This document shows positions 27,183 through 35,148 of a stretch of 64,000 nt of DNA, in pieces; position 1 is the first letter of the stretch, and each line of letters starts with the position of its first letter. The notes beneath the pieces were generated by a model. The model was not told where the DNA came from and searched no databases. It worked only from the letters and a program-made list of their open reading frames with translations. Source of the DNA: SIG455 sp045589495 (GTDB lineage Bacteria; Bacillota; Clostridia; UMGS1810); contig JAZNPF010000048.1 of the NCBI GenBank assembly GCA_045589495.1, forward strand, positions 1 to 64,000. Reading direction: 5' to 3'. A program made the translations under genes and the position numbers.

Positions 27183-27212
27183 ATTATACACAATATATAT
27201 GGTATAAGTCAA
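27183..27212 (-). promoter_or_regulatory. promoter of rsmE
   Basis: The minus strand has TTGACT (27207-27212), an 18-bp spacer and TATAAT (27183-27188). The -35 box overlaps the stop codon of prmA. Confidence 0.7.
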
Positions 27213-28186
27213 GATTTTTCGACAAATTTACACAATATAGATGCCCAACCGCCGCTATGGACGATTTTACATATATCAAATCTGCTTTTTTCTATTGCCT
27301 CAACCACGTCATCAAGGCGCTCGTCTATTATGCCGGAGCATATAAACGTTCCGCCGTCGCGTATAAGTTTTTCAGCCGCAGGTAAAAGTGCAATTATGAC
27401 ATCTGCCACAATATTTGCCGCAACAACATCATATTTGCATACGTTCATCTTGTCAAACAATTCACTGTCGCTTAAAATATCACCGCTGTAGACGGTGTAT
27501 TTTGAACGGTCAATTCCGTTCATATCAAGATTTTCGTAAGCAACATGGACGCAGTTTTCATCTATATCAACTGCCGTTGCATGCTCTGCTCCAAGTATAA
27601 GTGAAATTATCGACAGTATTCCGCTTCCGCAGCCTAGGTCAAGCATCTTTTCTCCGCCCACAATTGCATTTTCAAGATGTGCAATACACATCTGTGTACT
27701 GTGATGCGTTCCTGTGCCAAACGTCATACCCGGATTTACTTTGAAAACCTTTCTGTCACCAAAATCCTTTGCATCTTCCCATTCGGGACAAATAAGCATT
27801 TTCTCACCTACGCAAATCGGCTTGAAATACTTTTTCCAGTTGTTTGCCCAATCCTCTTCAAGCATTGAAGCAGTTTCAACTTCCAAGGTTCCGTACACAC
27901 CATCCGAATCGGACGACTTGAGTTCAGCCATGGCAGATTTAATCTGTGCAAGTGAATCAGCAGCATTTTCAGCCTCTACATATACCTTTACCTTTGTTAC
28001 ACCCTGTTTTGATTTTACAAGTTCTTCGTCAACAAAATCCCAGTACTTTGTGTTGTTTTCCAGAAACTCTGTAAAATCCTTTTCGTCTTCAATCTCAAAT
28101 CCGCTTATACCGATATCCGAAAGTTTGTCGCATACAATATCTATCCCGTCAGTAGCGGTTAAAATACTTACCTGAATCCATTCCAT
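27209..28186 (-). CDS. prmA: ribosomal protein L11 methyltransferase
   Basis: PrmA trimethylates lysines and the N-terminus of ribosomal protein L11. The 325-residue protein begins MEWIQVSILTATDGID. The N-terminal half recognises L11, and the catalytic half has the entry MTFGTGTHHSTQMC and the S-adenosylmethionine motif I MLDLGCGSGILSI, then VDIDENCV and the post-motif VAANIVADVI. The ATG at 28184-28186 has a GGAGGAAT site and is 17 bases after the ABC transporter gene, so both share a transcript. The protein is slightly longer than average, through an acidic insertion near residues 35-90. Confidence 0.95.
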   Translation of the reverse strand: MEWIQVSILTATDGIDIVCDKLSDIGISGFEIEDEKDFTEFLENNTKYWDFVDEELVKSKQGVTKVKVYVEAENAADSLAQIKSAMAELKSSDSDGVYGTLEVETASMLEEDWANNWKKYFKPICVGEKMLICPEWEDAKDFGDRKVFKVNPGMTFGTGTHHSTQMCIAHLENAIVGGEKMLDLGCGSGILSIISLILGAEHATAVDIDENCVHVAYENLDMNGIDRSKYTVYSGDILSDSELFDKMNVCKYDVVAANIVADVIIALLPAAEKLIRDGGTFICSGIIDERLDDVVEAIEKSRFDICKIVHSGGWASILCKFVEKS

Positions 28187-28203
28187 AATTTATTCCTCCG
28201 TTG

Positions 28204-29958
28204 TTAACTTTCAGTTGTCAGCATATATAAGTCGTAATATATGCCCTTTTTCGCCATAAGTTCATCGTGATTTCCCTGCTCTGCTATTCCGTCCTCGGTA
28301 AGCACTAAAATTGTGTCTGCCTTGCGGATTGTTGAAAGACGGTGAGCAATGGTAAGAGTGGTTCTTCCTTTTGTTAAATCCTCAAGCGATTTCTGAACAA
28401 GACGCTCACTCTCGTTATCAAGCGCACTGGTCGCCTCATCAAGAATGAGTATGGGCGGATTTTTAAGGAACACTCTTGCGATGCTCAATCTCTGTTTCTG
28501 TCCGCCGGAAAGTTTTACGCCCCTTTCTCCAACGTAAGTGTCGTAACCATTTGGAAGTGATGATATAAACTCATGCGCACCGGCAAGTCTGGCGGCTTCT
28601 TCAACTTCTTCACGTGTGGCATCTGGTCTGCCGTAGAGAATATTTTCAGCAACAGTTCCTGAAAACATATAAACATCCTGCTGAACAACACCTATGTGTC
28701 TGCGCAGAGAACTCTGCGTATATGAGCGAATGTCATTTCCGTCTATTAAAATGGCTCCGTCAGTAACTTCGTAAAATCTGGGTATCAGACTGCAAAGAGT
28801 TGTTTTTCCGCCACCGGATGGGCCTACAAGAGCAACATTTGCACCGTTGGGGATAGTCAGATTAACATGATTGAGCACATTCCCTTTTTCAGTTTCATAA
28901 CCAAATGTGACGTCGGCAAACTCAATATCTCCGTTTACCTGCTCCAGTTCAACGGCATCGGGCAAATCCTCAATGTCAACGGGCGTATCCATAACTTCCG
29001 CAAAACGCTCAATACCCGTCATACCGCGCTGGAACTGCTCCATAAATTCAACTATACGGCGTATGGATGTTAAAAGAGTTGTAACGTAGAGCAGATATGC
29101 CATAAAATCGCCCGTGGTAATCATTCCGCCACGTAGGAAAAGTGCCCCTGCAACAACTACGGCTATATACATAATTCCGTCAAACAACCTTGTTGTGCTA
29201 TGGAAACTTGCCATACAATGATACATTCCACGTTTGATTTTAAGGAATTTCATATTCCCTTTTTCAAACTTGCCTTTTTCGACATCTTCATTGGCAAAAG
29301 ATTTTACAACACGAACACCGAGCAGACTGTCCTCTACCTGAGAATTGATTTCACCCACCTGAACACGTGATTCCTTGAATGCTTTTTTCATACGTCTGTT
29401 GAATTTATACGAGAAAAACAGCATTACGGGGAGTATTGAAAATATTATCAAAGTAAGATAAATATTAAATGACGATAAAACTGCAAACGAAACGATTATT
29501 TTGATTGTTGTTATAAACAGTTCTTCCGGCCCGTGATGCGCAAATTCGGTAACATCAAAAAGGTCAGATGTTATGCGTGACATTATCTGCCCGATTTTTG
29601 TATTATCGTAATACGAGTACGGAAGTCTTTGCAGATGCGCAAACAAATCACGGCGCATATCCGTTTCAATCTGCGTACCCATTATGTGCCCCACAGACTG
29701 CATATAATAACTTGCCGCAGTATCAATAATTCTCAAAACAAGGTATGCTGCACCAACTAAAAGAATGGTTGAAACAGAAAGTGCAGCAATATTATCCTCT
29801 GCCTGTGATGTTATATGGCGCACTATAAGAGGCAATACAAGTTCACACACAGTTGTAAGAGTTGCGCACGATAAATCTTTAAAAAGTGTAGTTTTGTATT
29901 TTATAAAATATGGCATCACTCTGCGGAGAAGAGTGATGTTTTTGCCTTTGTTTTTCAT
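28204..29958 (-). CDS. ABC exporter, fused membrane and ATPase domains
   Basis: This is a half-size exporter of 584 residues that should act as a dimer. Six membrane helices (about 15-310) contain the coupling-helix region LPYSYYDNTKIGQIMSRI. The nucleotide-binding domain has Walker A GPSGGGKTT, Q-loop QQDVYMFS, signature LSGGQKQRLS, Walker B ILILDEATSALD and H-loop IAHRLST. The ATG at 29956-29958 is preferred, with AAGGA upstream. Its substrate cannot be read from the sequence; this MsbA/YfiC-like group exports lipids, drugs or peptides. It is followed by prmA on the same transcript. Confidence 0.92.
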   Translation of the reverse strand: MKNKGKNITLLRRVMPYFIKYKTTLFKDLSCATLTTVCELVLPLIVRHITSQAEDNIAALSVSTILLVGAAYLVLRIIDTAASYYMQSVGHIMGTQIETDMRRDLFAHLQRLPYSYYDNTKIGQIMSRITSDLFDVTEFAHHGPEELFITTIKIIVSFAVLSSFNIYLTLIIFSILPVMLFFSYKFNRRMKKAFKESRVQVGEINSQVEDSLLGVRVVKSFANEDVEKGKFEKGNMKFLKIKRGMYHCMASFHSTTRLFDGIMYIAVVVAGALFLRGGMITTGDFMAYLLYVTTLLTSIRRIVEFMEQFQRGMTGIERFAEVMDTPVDIEDLPDAVELEQVNGDIEFADVTFGYETEKGNVLNHVNLTIPNGANVALVGPSGGGKTTLCSLIPRFYEVTDGAILIDGNDIRSYTQSSLRRHIGVVQQDVYMFSGTVAENILYGRPDATREEVEEAARLAGAHEFISSLPNGYDTYVGERGVKLSGGQKQRLSIARVFLKNPPILILDEATSALDNESERLVQKSLEDLTKGRTTLTIAHRLSTIRKADTILVLTEDGIAEQGNHDELMAKKGIYYDLYMLTTES

Positions 29959-29996
29959 AATATTCAATCCTTATACTCAAAAAAATTCACAAAATC

Positions 29997-30025
29997 ATTA
30001 TACAACTTTATCCCCTTAAAGTCAA
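29997..30025 (-). promoter_or_regulatory. promoter of the ABC exporter-prmA unit
   Basis: The minus strand has TTGACT (30020-30025), a 17-bp spacer and TATAAT (29997-30002). It is divergent from spoIIE. Confidence 0.78.
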
Positions 30026-30035
30026 ATAGAGTAAT

Positions 30036-30043
30036 TTGTCGAA
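30036..30043 (+). promoter_or_regulatory. Spo0A-box-like site before spoIIE
   Basis: TTGTCGAA matches the core of the Spo0A binding box (TGTCGAA) and lies about 82 bases before the spoIIE start codon. spoIIE is a direct Spo0A-P target in Bacillus and Clostridium. The -10 region is less clear (TACTAT at 30098-30103 or TATACT at 30086-30091). Confidence 0.6.
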
Positions 30044-30124
30044 AACATTTTAGAAAATCTGCTCATTTATTTACATATTTTTACATATACTATATGTTAC
30101 TATATCTTTGAGGAGTGATAGTAT

Positions 30125-32467
30125 ATGCAAAAAACGGCATTTGCGCCAATACAGAAAATAAATTTAAAACAATTAAAATCTAAATTGCGTACATATAACA
30201 AGCCGGATTTAAAAAGTATGGTATACTTCGGTATGTCGCTGACAATGTCTTGTGCCAAAATACTTGGAAATCTTACACCTTTCGGCACAGCGTTTTTTGC
30301 ATCCGTATGCACGGCAAAAAATCTTATCCCCGCCCTTTCCGGTATTGCGGCAGGAACGTTGATAGCGCATCCGTCAGCAGAGGCTATGTGCTACGTAATA
30401 TGCGCAGCAGTTCTGGCTTTTATAAATATAATTCTGGACAAGCCGTTAAAAACTTCTTTAAAAGCATCTGTTGCAGGCGGTCTTTTGTTTTTTGCCAAGA
30501 CAATAGCAGATATAAAAGGCGGTCTTTTGGTATATGATATGCTGATTAACTTTGTGGAGGCATTTTTATGTGCAATAGGTGTAATTGCCGCTGACAAAGC
30601 GATACCGGTCATATTTTCTGCAAGACGCCGTACTGTTTTGAGCAATGAAGAAGCAGTCGGGGTTGTGGCGATATTGAGTGTTGTTCTTTTGTCATTCAAT
30701 AATATTCCGTCATTTTTCGGAATAAAAGCAGGAAATGTTATAAGCATAACGTTAATACTTATACTCAATATGCACGCATCTGTTCCTACCGGTGCCGTTA
30801 TCGGTATTGTGGCGGGCGCAGTAAACTGTATCGGAACATACAATGCCGGAAGTGTTATAGGTGCGTATGCATTTTCATCGCTTATATCGTCACTTTTTCA
30901 ACGATACGGCAAAACCGGTGTTACGTTAGGATTTATATTTGCAAACGCAGTAATAACCGTAATATTGAACGGTTCCACGGAAATCCTTATAAACGTTTAT
31001 GAAATACTTGCGGCATCGGTAATTATGCTTGCAATACCGCAAAAATTTATTGATACGGTTGCACATATTTCAGGTATAAGCACAGCGTCAATATATAAAG
31101 ACAACGATAAAATGCGAACCATATACAGTGACAGACTTTCAAAAATGGCAGAATCTTTGAATATTCTTTCACGCAATCCAAGACAAAAATCAAATGATGA
31201 AATCGTAAAAAGAGAAGTGGCATCACTCATTAACAGAACTGGAGAACGCTCGTGTGCTGATTGCAGTTTAAGGTACTGCTGCTGGCAGAAAAAAAGTGCC
31301 GATACAAAAAAAGCGGTGCTTCAACTTTTGTATGCCGCACAAAATCACGGAAAAGCATATATAAACGATATTTCACCGGAATTCAAAAACAGATGCATAC
31401 GCACAGAAAATCTGCTGCGTTCTTTCAATGATTCTTTTGAAGTATACAGAACAAATCTTATGTGGCAGAAAAAACTTGCAGACAGTAAATCATTGGCATG
31501 TATGCAGATAAGCAGTATTGCAAAAATTCTTGATGATATGGCTACAGAAAAGCAAAGCGTGGCTGACTCCGTAACACGCAGCAGGATACGCGCCGCCTTG
31601 GACAGCCAGGGTTTTACCCCGAAAAATATATCTGCATATTTCAAAGGCGACGGCAATATGATAGCCGAACTGAAATTCCCTGCTGACAAATACAGAGAAG
31701 ATATGAAATACACAATTGCACCGTGCCTTACAGAAGCACTCGGTGTTAAAATGCGTTTTAACGAAATTCAGCGTGATGTAAACCATATTGTGCTCACCTA
31801 CAGTATGTGTGAAAGATTTTGCCGTGCCACCGGTGCGGCAAGCATTAAAAAGCACGGAGAAAATGTATGTGGCGACAGTTTTACGTCATTAAACCTTACA
31901 AACGGCACTTATGTTGCCGCAATAAGTGATGGTATGGGAAGCGGAGAGGCAGCAGCAAGCGAAAGTAAAAACACAATTGATTTGCTCAAAAACTTCCTCC
32001 GTTGCGGATTTGATGTAATGCACGCAATACGCCTTATAAATTCATCGCTTATGCTTACGGGAACGGAAGAAATCTTTTCAACGATCGACCTTTGCAGTAT
32101 CAATATGCACACGGGTATTGCTGATTTCATAAAAATAGGCGGTGCATCGACTTATATCAAAACAGGAAACTCCGTTGAAAAACTGACTGCCTCTTCCCTG
32201 CCGGCAGGAATTATTGAAGAAATCAAGCCAAAGCACTTTTCCAAAAAATTAGATAATGACACTTTGATTGTTATGGTGTCAGACGGTGTGGAAGGTGCAT
32301 CTGCAGACGATAAATGGCTAGAAAAACGTCTTAAAAATATGGATACGGTAAATCCGCACGTAATAGCAGATAAAGTGCTTGAACTGGCAGTTTACCACTG
32401 CGGCGGAAAAGCAAAAGACGATATGACTGTTATCGCAACACGGATATGGGAAGAAAAAGATATATAA
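30125..32467 (+). CDS. spoIIE: stage II sporulation protein E (PP2C-type phosphatase)
   Basis: SpoIIE sits at the asymmetric septum and dephosphorylates the anti-anti-sigma factor SpoIIAA to switch on sigma-F in the forespore. The 780-residue protein has about ten membrane segments in residues 40-330. A central regulatory region contains a Cys cluster (CADCSLRYCCW, residues about 378-388). The C-terminal PP2C domain shows GDSFTSLNLTNGTYVAAISDG, split here as GDSF and AISDGMGSGEAAASES, then MVSDGVEGA and KDDMTVI with metal-binding aspartates. ATG 30125 has a GAGGAG site. This is the best evidence that the organism sporulates or recently did. Confidence 0.95.
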   Translation: MQKTAFAPIQKINLKQLKSKLRTYNKPDLKSMVYFGMSLTMSCAKILGNLTPFGTAFFASVCTAKNLIPALSGIAAGTLIAHPSAEAMCYVICAAVLAFINIILDKPLKTSLKASVAGGLLFFAKTIADIKGGLLVYDMLINFVEAFLCAIGVIAADKAIPVIFSARRRTVLSNEEAVGVVAILSVVLLSFNNIPSFFGIKAGNVISITLILILNMHASVPTGAVIGIVAGAVNCIGTYNAGSVIGAYAFSSLISSLFQRYGKTGVTLGFIFANAVITVILNGSTEILINVYEILAASVIMLAIPQKFIDTVAHISGISTASIYKDNDKMRTIYSDRLSKMAESLNILSRNPRQKSNDEIVKREVASLINRTGERSCADCSLRYCCWQKKSADTKKAVLQLLYAAQNHGKAYINDISPEFKNRCIRTENLLRSFNDSFEVYRTNLMWQKKLADSKSLACMQISSIAKILDDMATEKQSVADSVTRSRIRAALDSQGFTPKNISAYFKGDGNMIAELKFPADKYREDMKYTIAPCLTEALGVKMRFNEIQRDVNHIVLTYSMCERFCRATGAASIKKHGENVCGDSFTSLNLTNGTYVAAISDGMGSGEAAASESKNTIDLLKNFLRCGFDVMHAIRLINSSLMLTGTEEIFSTIDLCSINMHTGIADFIKIGGASTYIKTGNSVEKLTASSLPAGIIEEIKPKHFSKKLDNDTLIVMVSDGVEGASADDKWLEKRLKNMDTVNPHVIADKVLELAVYHCGGKAKDDMTVIATRIWEEKDI

Positions 32468-32534
32468 AATGTATAAATGTTTTTTTATTGTCAATAATAA
32501 CCATATAGCAAAGTATAAGAATGGAGAGAAGCCG

Positions 32535-32777
32535 ATGACGGTTGATGACCGCAAAAAAAATACATTTATAAATAAACTGCTTTTCGTATTCAAACCGAAG
32601 CGGTCAAATGACATTGTGACGTATGCAGAAAAAATTATAGACGATTACAGCGGTTTAACGCTTTTAAAAATGCGTCGTCGTGACAGACGGCTAAAAAAAC
32701 TGGCAATAATCACATTCTCCATATCAACTGCAGTTTGCGTAGGCATCTTGTGGTTCACCTTTAAAATATTTTTTTGA
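32535..32777 (+). CDS. small single-span membrane protein downstream of spoIIE
   Basis: The 80-residue protein is basic, with a run RRRDRRLKK followed by one C-terminal membrane segment (about residues 58-78) ending LWFTFKIFF. It therefore looks tail-anchored with the N-terminus in the cytoplasm. ATG 32535 is chosen because GGAGAG lies about 7 bases upstream; the frame is open further, to 32469. It is 67 bases after spoIIE with no terminator between, so co-expression during sporulation is plausible. No family is recognised. Confidence 0.6.
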   Translation: MTVDDRKKNTFINKLLFVFKPKRSNDIVTYAEKIIDDYSGLTLLKMRRRDRRLKKLAIITFSISTAVCVGILWFTFKIFF

Positions 32778-32796
32778 CAAGCAGATTAACTGCTTG

Positions 32797-32842
32797 CAAC
32801 AATGCTCCGTGTATGTCCCCCGGCACGGAGCATTGTTGTTTT
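32797..32842 (+). terminator. terminator after the spoIIE unit
   Basis: A perfect 15-bp stem (CAACAATGCTCCGTG and complement, 12-nt loop) is followed by a T-rich run. A smaller hairpin, AAGCAG / CTGCTT at 32779-32795, lies just before it. Confidence 0.85.
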
Positions 32843-32891
32843 CTACTATTAAACACGTAAAATTCAACAATGTTTGTTGCAAATTATGCTA

Positions 32892-32920
32892 TTGACTATT
32901 ATCAGTTTTTTTTGTATAAT
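32892..32920 (+). promoter_or_regulatory. promoter of guaB
   Basis: TTGACT (32892-32897) and TATAAT (32915-32920) are 17 bp apart. The predicted leader is only about 22 nt, so there is no room for a purine riboswitch. Confidence 0.8.
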
Positions 32921-32948
32921 ATATGGTAATAAACTTTTATGAAAGGGC

Positions 32949-34418
32949 GTGTTTACTATTACTCACGATAAATTTGCATACGAAGGTCTTACCTTTGATG
33001 ACGTGTTGCTCGTACCACAGAAATCCGACATCACTCCCGATATGGTTGACCTTAGCACACAACTTACAAAAAACATTAAACTCAACATTCCCCTTATGAG
33101 TTCTGCTATGGATACCGTTACGGAATCTGCATTGGCTATTGCTATTGCCAGAGAAGGCGGTATAGGTATTATTCACAAGAATATGACTATTGAACAGCAG
33201 GCAATTGAGGTTGACAAAGTTAAGCGTTCTGAACACGGCGTTATAGCAGATCCCTTTCATCTGTCACCCGAGCACACATTGCGTGATGCAGACGCACTTA
33301 TGGGCAAATATAAAATCTCCGGTGTGCCGATTGTAGAAGACGGAAAACTTATCGGAATTATCACTAACCGTGACCTGCGTTTTGAAACAGATTATTCAAG
33401 ACCTATCGGTGAGGTTATGACTAAAGAGAATCTTATCACCGCACCCGTTGGCACAACTATGGAAGAGGCACAGGAAATTCTGCGTAAGCATAAAATTGAA
33501 AAGTTGCCTATCGTTGATAAAGATTTTAAATTAACTGGTTTAATTACCATTAAAGATATTGAAAAAAGCGTTAAATATCCAAACGCTGCAAAAGACTCAA
33601 ACGGCAGATTGCTCTGCGGTGCTGCTATAGGCGTTACTGCTGATGTGCTTGACCGCGCAAAAGCACTTGTTGATGCCAAAGTAGACGTGCTTGTACTTGA
33701 CAGTGCACACGGACACTCACAGAACATAATCAACTGCCTCAAAAAAGTTAAAGAAGCATTCCCTCAGGTTGATGTTATCGCAGGTAATATTGCAACTGCA
33801 GAGGCTGCAAAAGAACTTATTGAAGCAGGTGCAGATGCTATAAAAGTGGGTATCGGTCCCGGTTCTATCTGTACAACACGTGTTGTTGCAGGTGTTGGTG
33901 TTCCGCAGATAAGCGCTATTTACGAGGCCGCGCAGGTTGCTAAAGAGTACGGAATTCCCGTTATAGGTGACGGCGGTGTTAAATTCAGCGGTGACCTCCC
34001 CAAAGCAGTTGCAGCAGGTGCTGACGTTATTATGATTGGCTCACTCCTTGCAGGTTGTGAAGAAAGCCCCGGTGAAGAAGAAATCTATCAGGGCAGACGT
34101 ATCAAAGTATATCGCGGTATGGGTTCACTTGCCGCTATGGAAAAAGGCAGCAAGGACAGATACTTCCAGACAGGCAGTAAAAAACTCGTTCCCGAAGGGG
34201 TTGAAGGCCGTGTGCCTTTCAAAGGTCCCCTTTCTGACACAGTATTCCAGCTTATCGGCGGTTTGCGTTCAAGTATGGGTTACTGCGGTACACCTACAAT
34301 TGCTCAACTTAAAGAAAAAGGCAAGTTTGTACGCATTACCGCTGCAGGTTTAAGAGAAAGCCATCCGCATGATATTTCAATCACTAAAGAGGCTCCTAAC
34401 TACAGCACAAATGTTTAA
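32949..34418 (+). CDS. guaB: IMP dehydrogenase
   Basis: The enzyme oxidises IMP to XMP with NAD+, the committing step to guanine nucleotides. The 489-residue protein has the N-terminal YEGLTFDDVLLVP, two CBS domains (about 95-210), the catalytic loop GPGSICTTRVVAGVG with the active-site Cys near 306, the flap and RGMGSLAAM. The start is uncertain. GTG 32949 has AAAGGG only 1-2 bases before it, while ATT 32958 is at an ideal 10-base distance. An ATG at 32939 is out of frame. I give the GTG. A strong terminator follows. Confidence 0.95.
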   Translation: MFTITHDKFAYEGLTFDDVLLVPQKSDITPDMVDLSTQLTKNIKLNIPLMSSAMDTVTESALAIAIAREGGIGIIHKNMTIEQQAIEVDKVKRSEHGVIADPFHLSPEHTLRDADALMGKYKISGVPIVEDGKLIGIITNRDLRFETDYSRPIGEVMTKENLITAPVGTTMEEAQEILRKHKIEKLPIVDKDFKLTGLITIKDIEKSVKYPNAAKDSNGRLLCGAAIGVTADVLDRAKALVDAKVDVLVLDSAHGHSQNIINCLKKVKEAFPQVDVIAGNIATAEAAKELIEAGADAIKVGIGPGSICTTRVVAGVGVPQISAIYEAAQVAKEYGIPVIGDGGVKFSGDLPKAVAAGADVIMIGSLLAGCEESPGEEEIYQGRRIKVYRGMGSLAAMEKGSKDRYFQTGSKKLVPEGVEGRVPFKGPLSDTVFQLIGGLRSSMGYCGTPTIAQLKEKGKFVRITAAGLRESHPHDISITKEAPNYSTNV

Positions 34419-34434
34419 TAGTATATAAATAATC

Positions 34435-34468
34435 AAGACTCCCCATTATACTAATGGGGAGTCTTTTT
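34435..34468. terminator. bidirectional terminator of guaB and the 80-residue gene
   Basis: A perfect 14-bp stem (AAGACTCCCCATTA and complement, 3-nt loop) is followed by T runs both ways. The stop codon of the convergent small gene lies at the top of the stem. Confidence 0.9.
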
Positions 34469-34688
34469 CAGTTTGCTCGTTTAATCTTTCAGCAGCCTCA
34501 ATAATTCCTAATTTAAAAAATACATCTCTGTTGCTGTTCCCGTATAAATCAATTATATTCATAACAGTTTTTACTTCATCTGCGGTAAGGCGGTCTGTTA
34601 TGATGGCATATATGTCACTTATACAACGTATTCTATCCGAGATGAGTTTTTCAAGTAATTCTCCACGGTCATACTTTTTATCTTTCAT
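34446..34688 (-). CDS. 80-residue helical protein, function unknown
   Basis: The protein is soluble and charged and probably all-helical: KKYDRGELLEKLISDRIRCI, then a segment with TADEVKTVMNIIDLYG and a C-terminal amphipathic helix. It has one cysteine and no recognised domain. ATG 34688 has only a weak purine-rich stretch upstream and lies 8 bases after a 23-codon ORF, which suggests translational coupling to it. Both genes follow the structured leader RNA and terminator at 34777-34938, so they are candidates for attenuation control. The stop codon lies in the terminator shared with guaB. Confidence 0.65.
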   Translation of the reverse strand: MKDKKYDRGELLEKLISDRIRCISDIYAIITDRLTADEVKTVMNIIDLYGNSNRDVFFKLGIIEAAERLNEQTEKDSPLV

Positions 34689-34696
34689 AATACGGC

Positions 34697-34768
34697 TTAT
34701 TTTTTTTCCAACTCAAATACATTTGTATTTTCAAAAAATTGTATTAAATCATCTCTTGTCAGTTTCAT
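34697..34768 (-). CDS. 23-codon small ORF
   Basis: ATG 34766-34768 is preceded at 8 bases by GAGAGG and encodes a 23-residue peptide beginning MKLTRDDLIQFFENT and ending in LEKK, then TAA. It is amphipathic and acidic to neutral, without a membrane segment. The ribosome site begins only a few bases after the terminator T run of the upstream RNA. It could be a leader peptide for the 80-residue gene, a small functional protein, or the upstream half of a two-part small protein. Confidence 0.5.
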   Translation of the reverse strand: MKLTRDDLIQFFENTNVFELEKK

Positions 34769-34785
34769 AACAAATACCTCTCAAA

Positions 34786-34815
34786 TTAAAAAGGTGCGTC
34801 CACAAGGAACGCACC
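34786..34815 (-). terminator. attenuator-type terminator before the small genes
   Basis: On the minus strand GGTGCGT (34809-34815) pairs with ACGCACC (34793-34799), followed by TTTTT. The ribosome site of the 23-codon ORF begins 4 bases later. The 5' arm can alternatively pair with 34822-34829 (GGAAGCAC with GTGCGTTCC, one bulge), which would prevent the terminator. Confidence 0.75.
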
Positions 34816-34937
34816 CAAAAAGTGCTTCCTGTCTGTTTGCGACATAACTGAATCCTTCCGTAGGAACCAGTAACAGGAGAACACCTTTTGACAGGTATTC
34901 TCCTACGAGAAGGTACTTCTTATTCAGTTATGTCGCA
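34788..34937 (-). ncRNA. structured leader RNA or small RNA, family unknown
   Basis: A strong promoter places the predicted 5' end at about 34937. The RNA would start with a perfect 17-bp closing helix (34922-34938 with 34837-34853). Inside it is an apical hairpin (AGGAGAA / TTCTCCT with ACC / GGT beyond a mismatch) and a possible CCTTC-CGT / ACG-GAAGG helix with one bulged base, leaving a 13-nt unpaired strand on the 3' side. A short linker leads to the terminator at 34786-34815. The total is about 150 nt. I compared it by eye with SAM, TPP, lysine, glycine, purine, T-box, c-di-GMP, ydaO, SRP and Bacillus 6S RNAs and found no match. It could be a riboswitch, an attenuator or a free 6S-like RNA. 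Confidence 0.65.
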
Positions 34938-34942
34938 AGTAA

Positions 34943-34971
34943 ATTATACCATATTGTAATTTTAAGGTCAA
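34943..34971 (-). promoter_or_regulatory. promoter of the structured RNA
   Basis: The minus strand has TTGACC (34966-34971), a 17-bp spacer and TATAAT (34943-34948). The predicted start is at the first bases of the closing helix. Confidence 0.78.
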
Positions 34972-34993
34972 GAGAATAATTTTGGCTATATGC

Positions 34994-35143
34994 AGGGGTT
35001 CTTAGGGGGAACCCCTAAGCGGTTTTAGGGGTCCGGGGGAATCCGAACCCCCGGGACTTTTGGTACTTTTGGTCACAAAAGTACATTTAAAAATTTAGTT
35101 TTAAAATAAAAGATTCTCCAAGGGGGATTCCCCCTTGGCAACC
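34994..35143. repeat. cluster of G/C-rich palindromes
   Basis: Four inverted repeats follow each other without coding potential: GGGGTTC / GAACCCC near 34996-35017, CCGGGGG / CCCCCGG near 35033-35055, GTACTTTTG / CAAAAGTAC near 35063-35084, and the near-perfect palindrome CCAAGGGGGATTCCCCCTTGG at about 35118-35138. Four G-runs lie on the plus strand within 34996-35040. The region resembles repetitive extragenic palindromes of gut Clostridia. Whether copies exist elsewhere in this genome cannot be seen. Confidence 0.55.
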
Positions 35144-35148
35144 CCCTT

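Noticed and set aside
27212..27222. Second Spo0A-box-like TTGTCGAA (minus strand) just upstream of the rsmE -35
   Set aside because: It is part of the last prmA codons (F-V-E-K), and the 8-mer is expected about twice by chance in this window.
34786..34815. T-box in the leader of the small genes
   Set aside because: GGGTGCGTTCC lacks the invariant GGGTGGNACC core, and no UGG bulge or specifier stem was found.
34837..34938. SRP (4.5S) RNA
   Set aside because: The conserved GGAAGCAGC / AGGUCAGG tetraloop region is missing from the apical hairpin.
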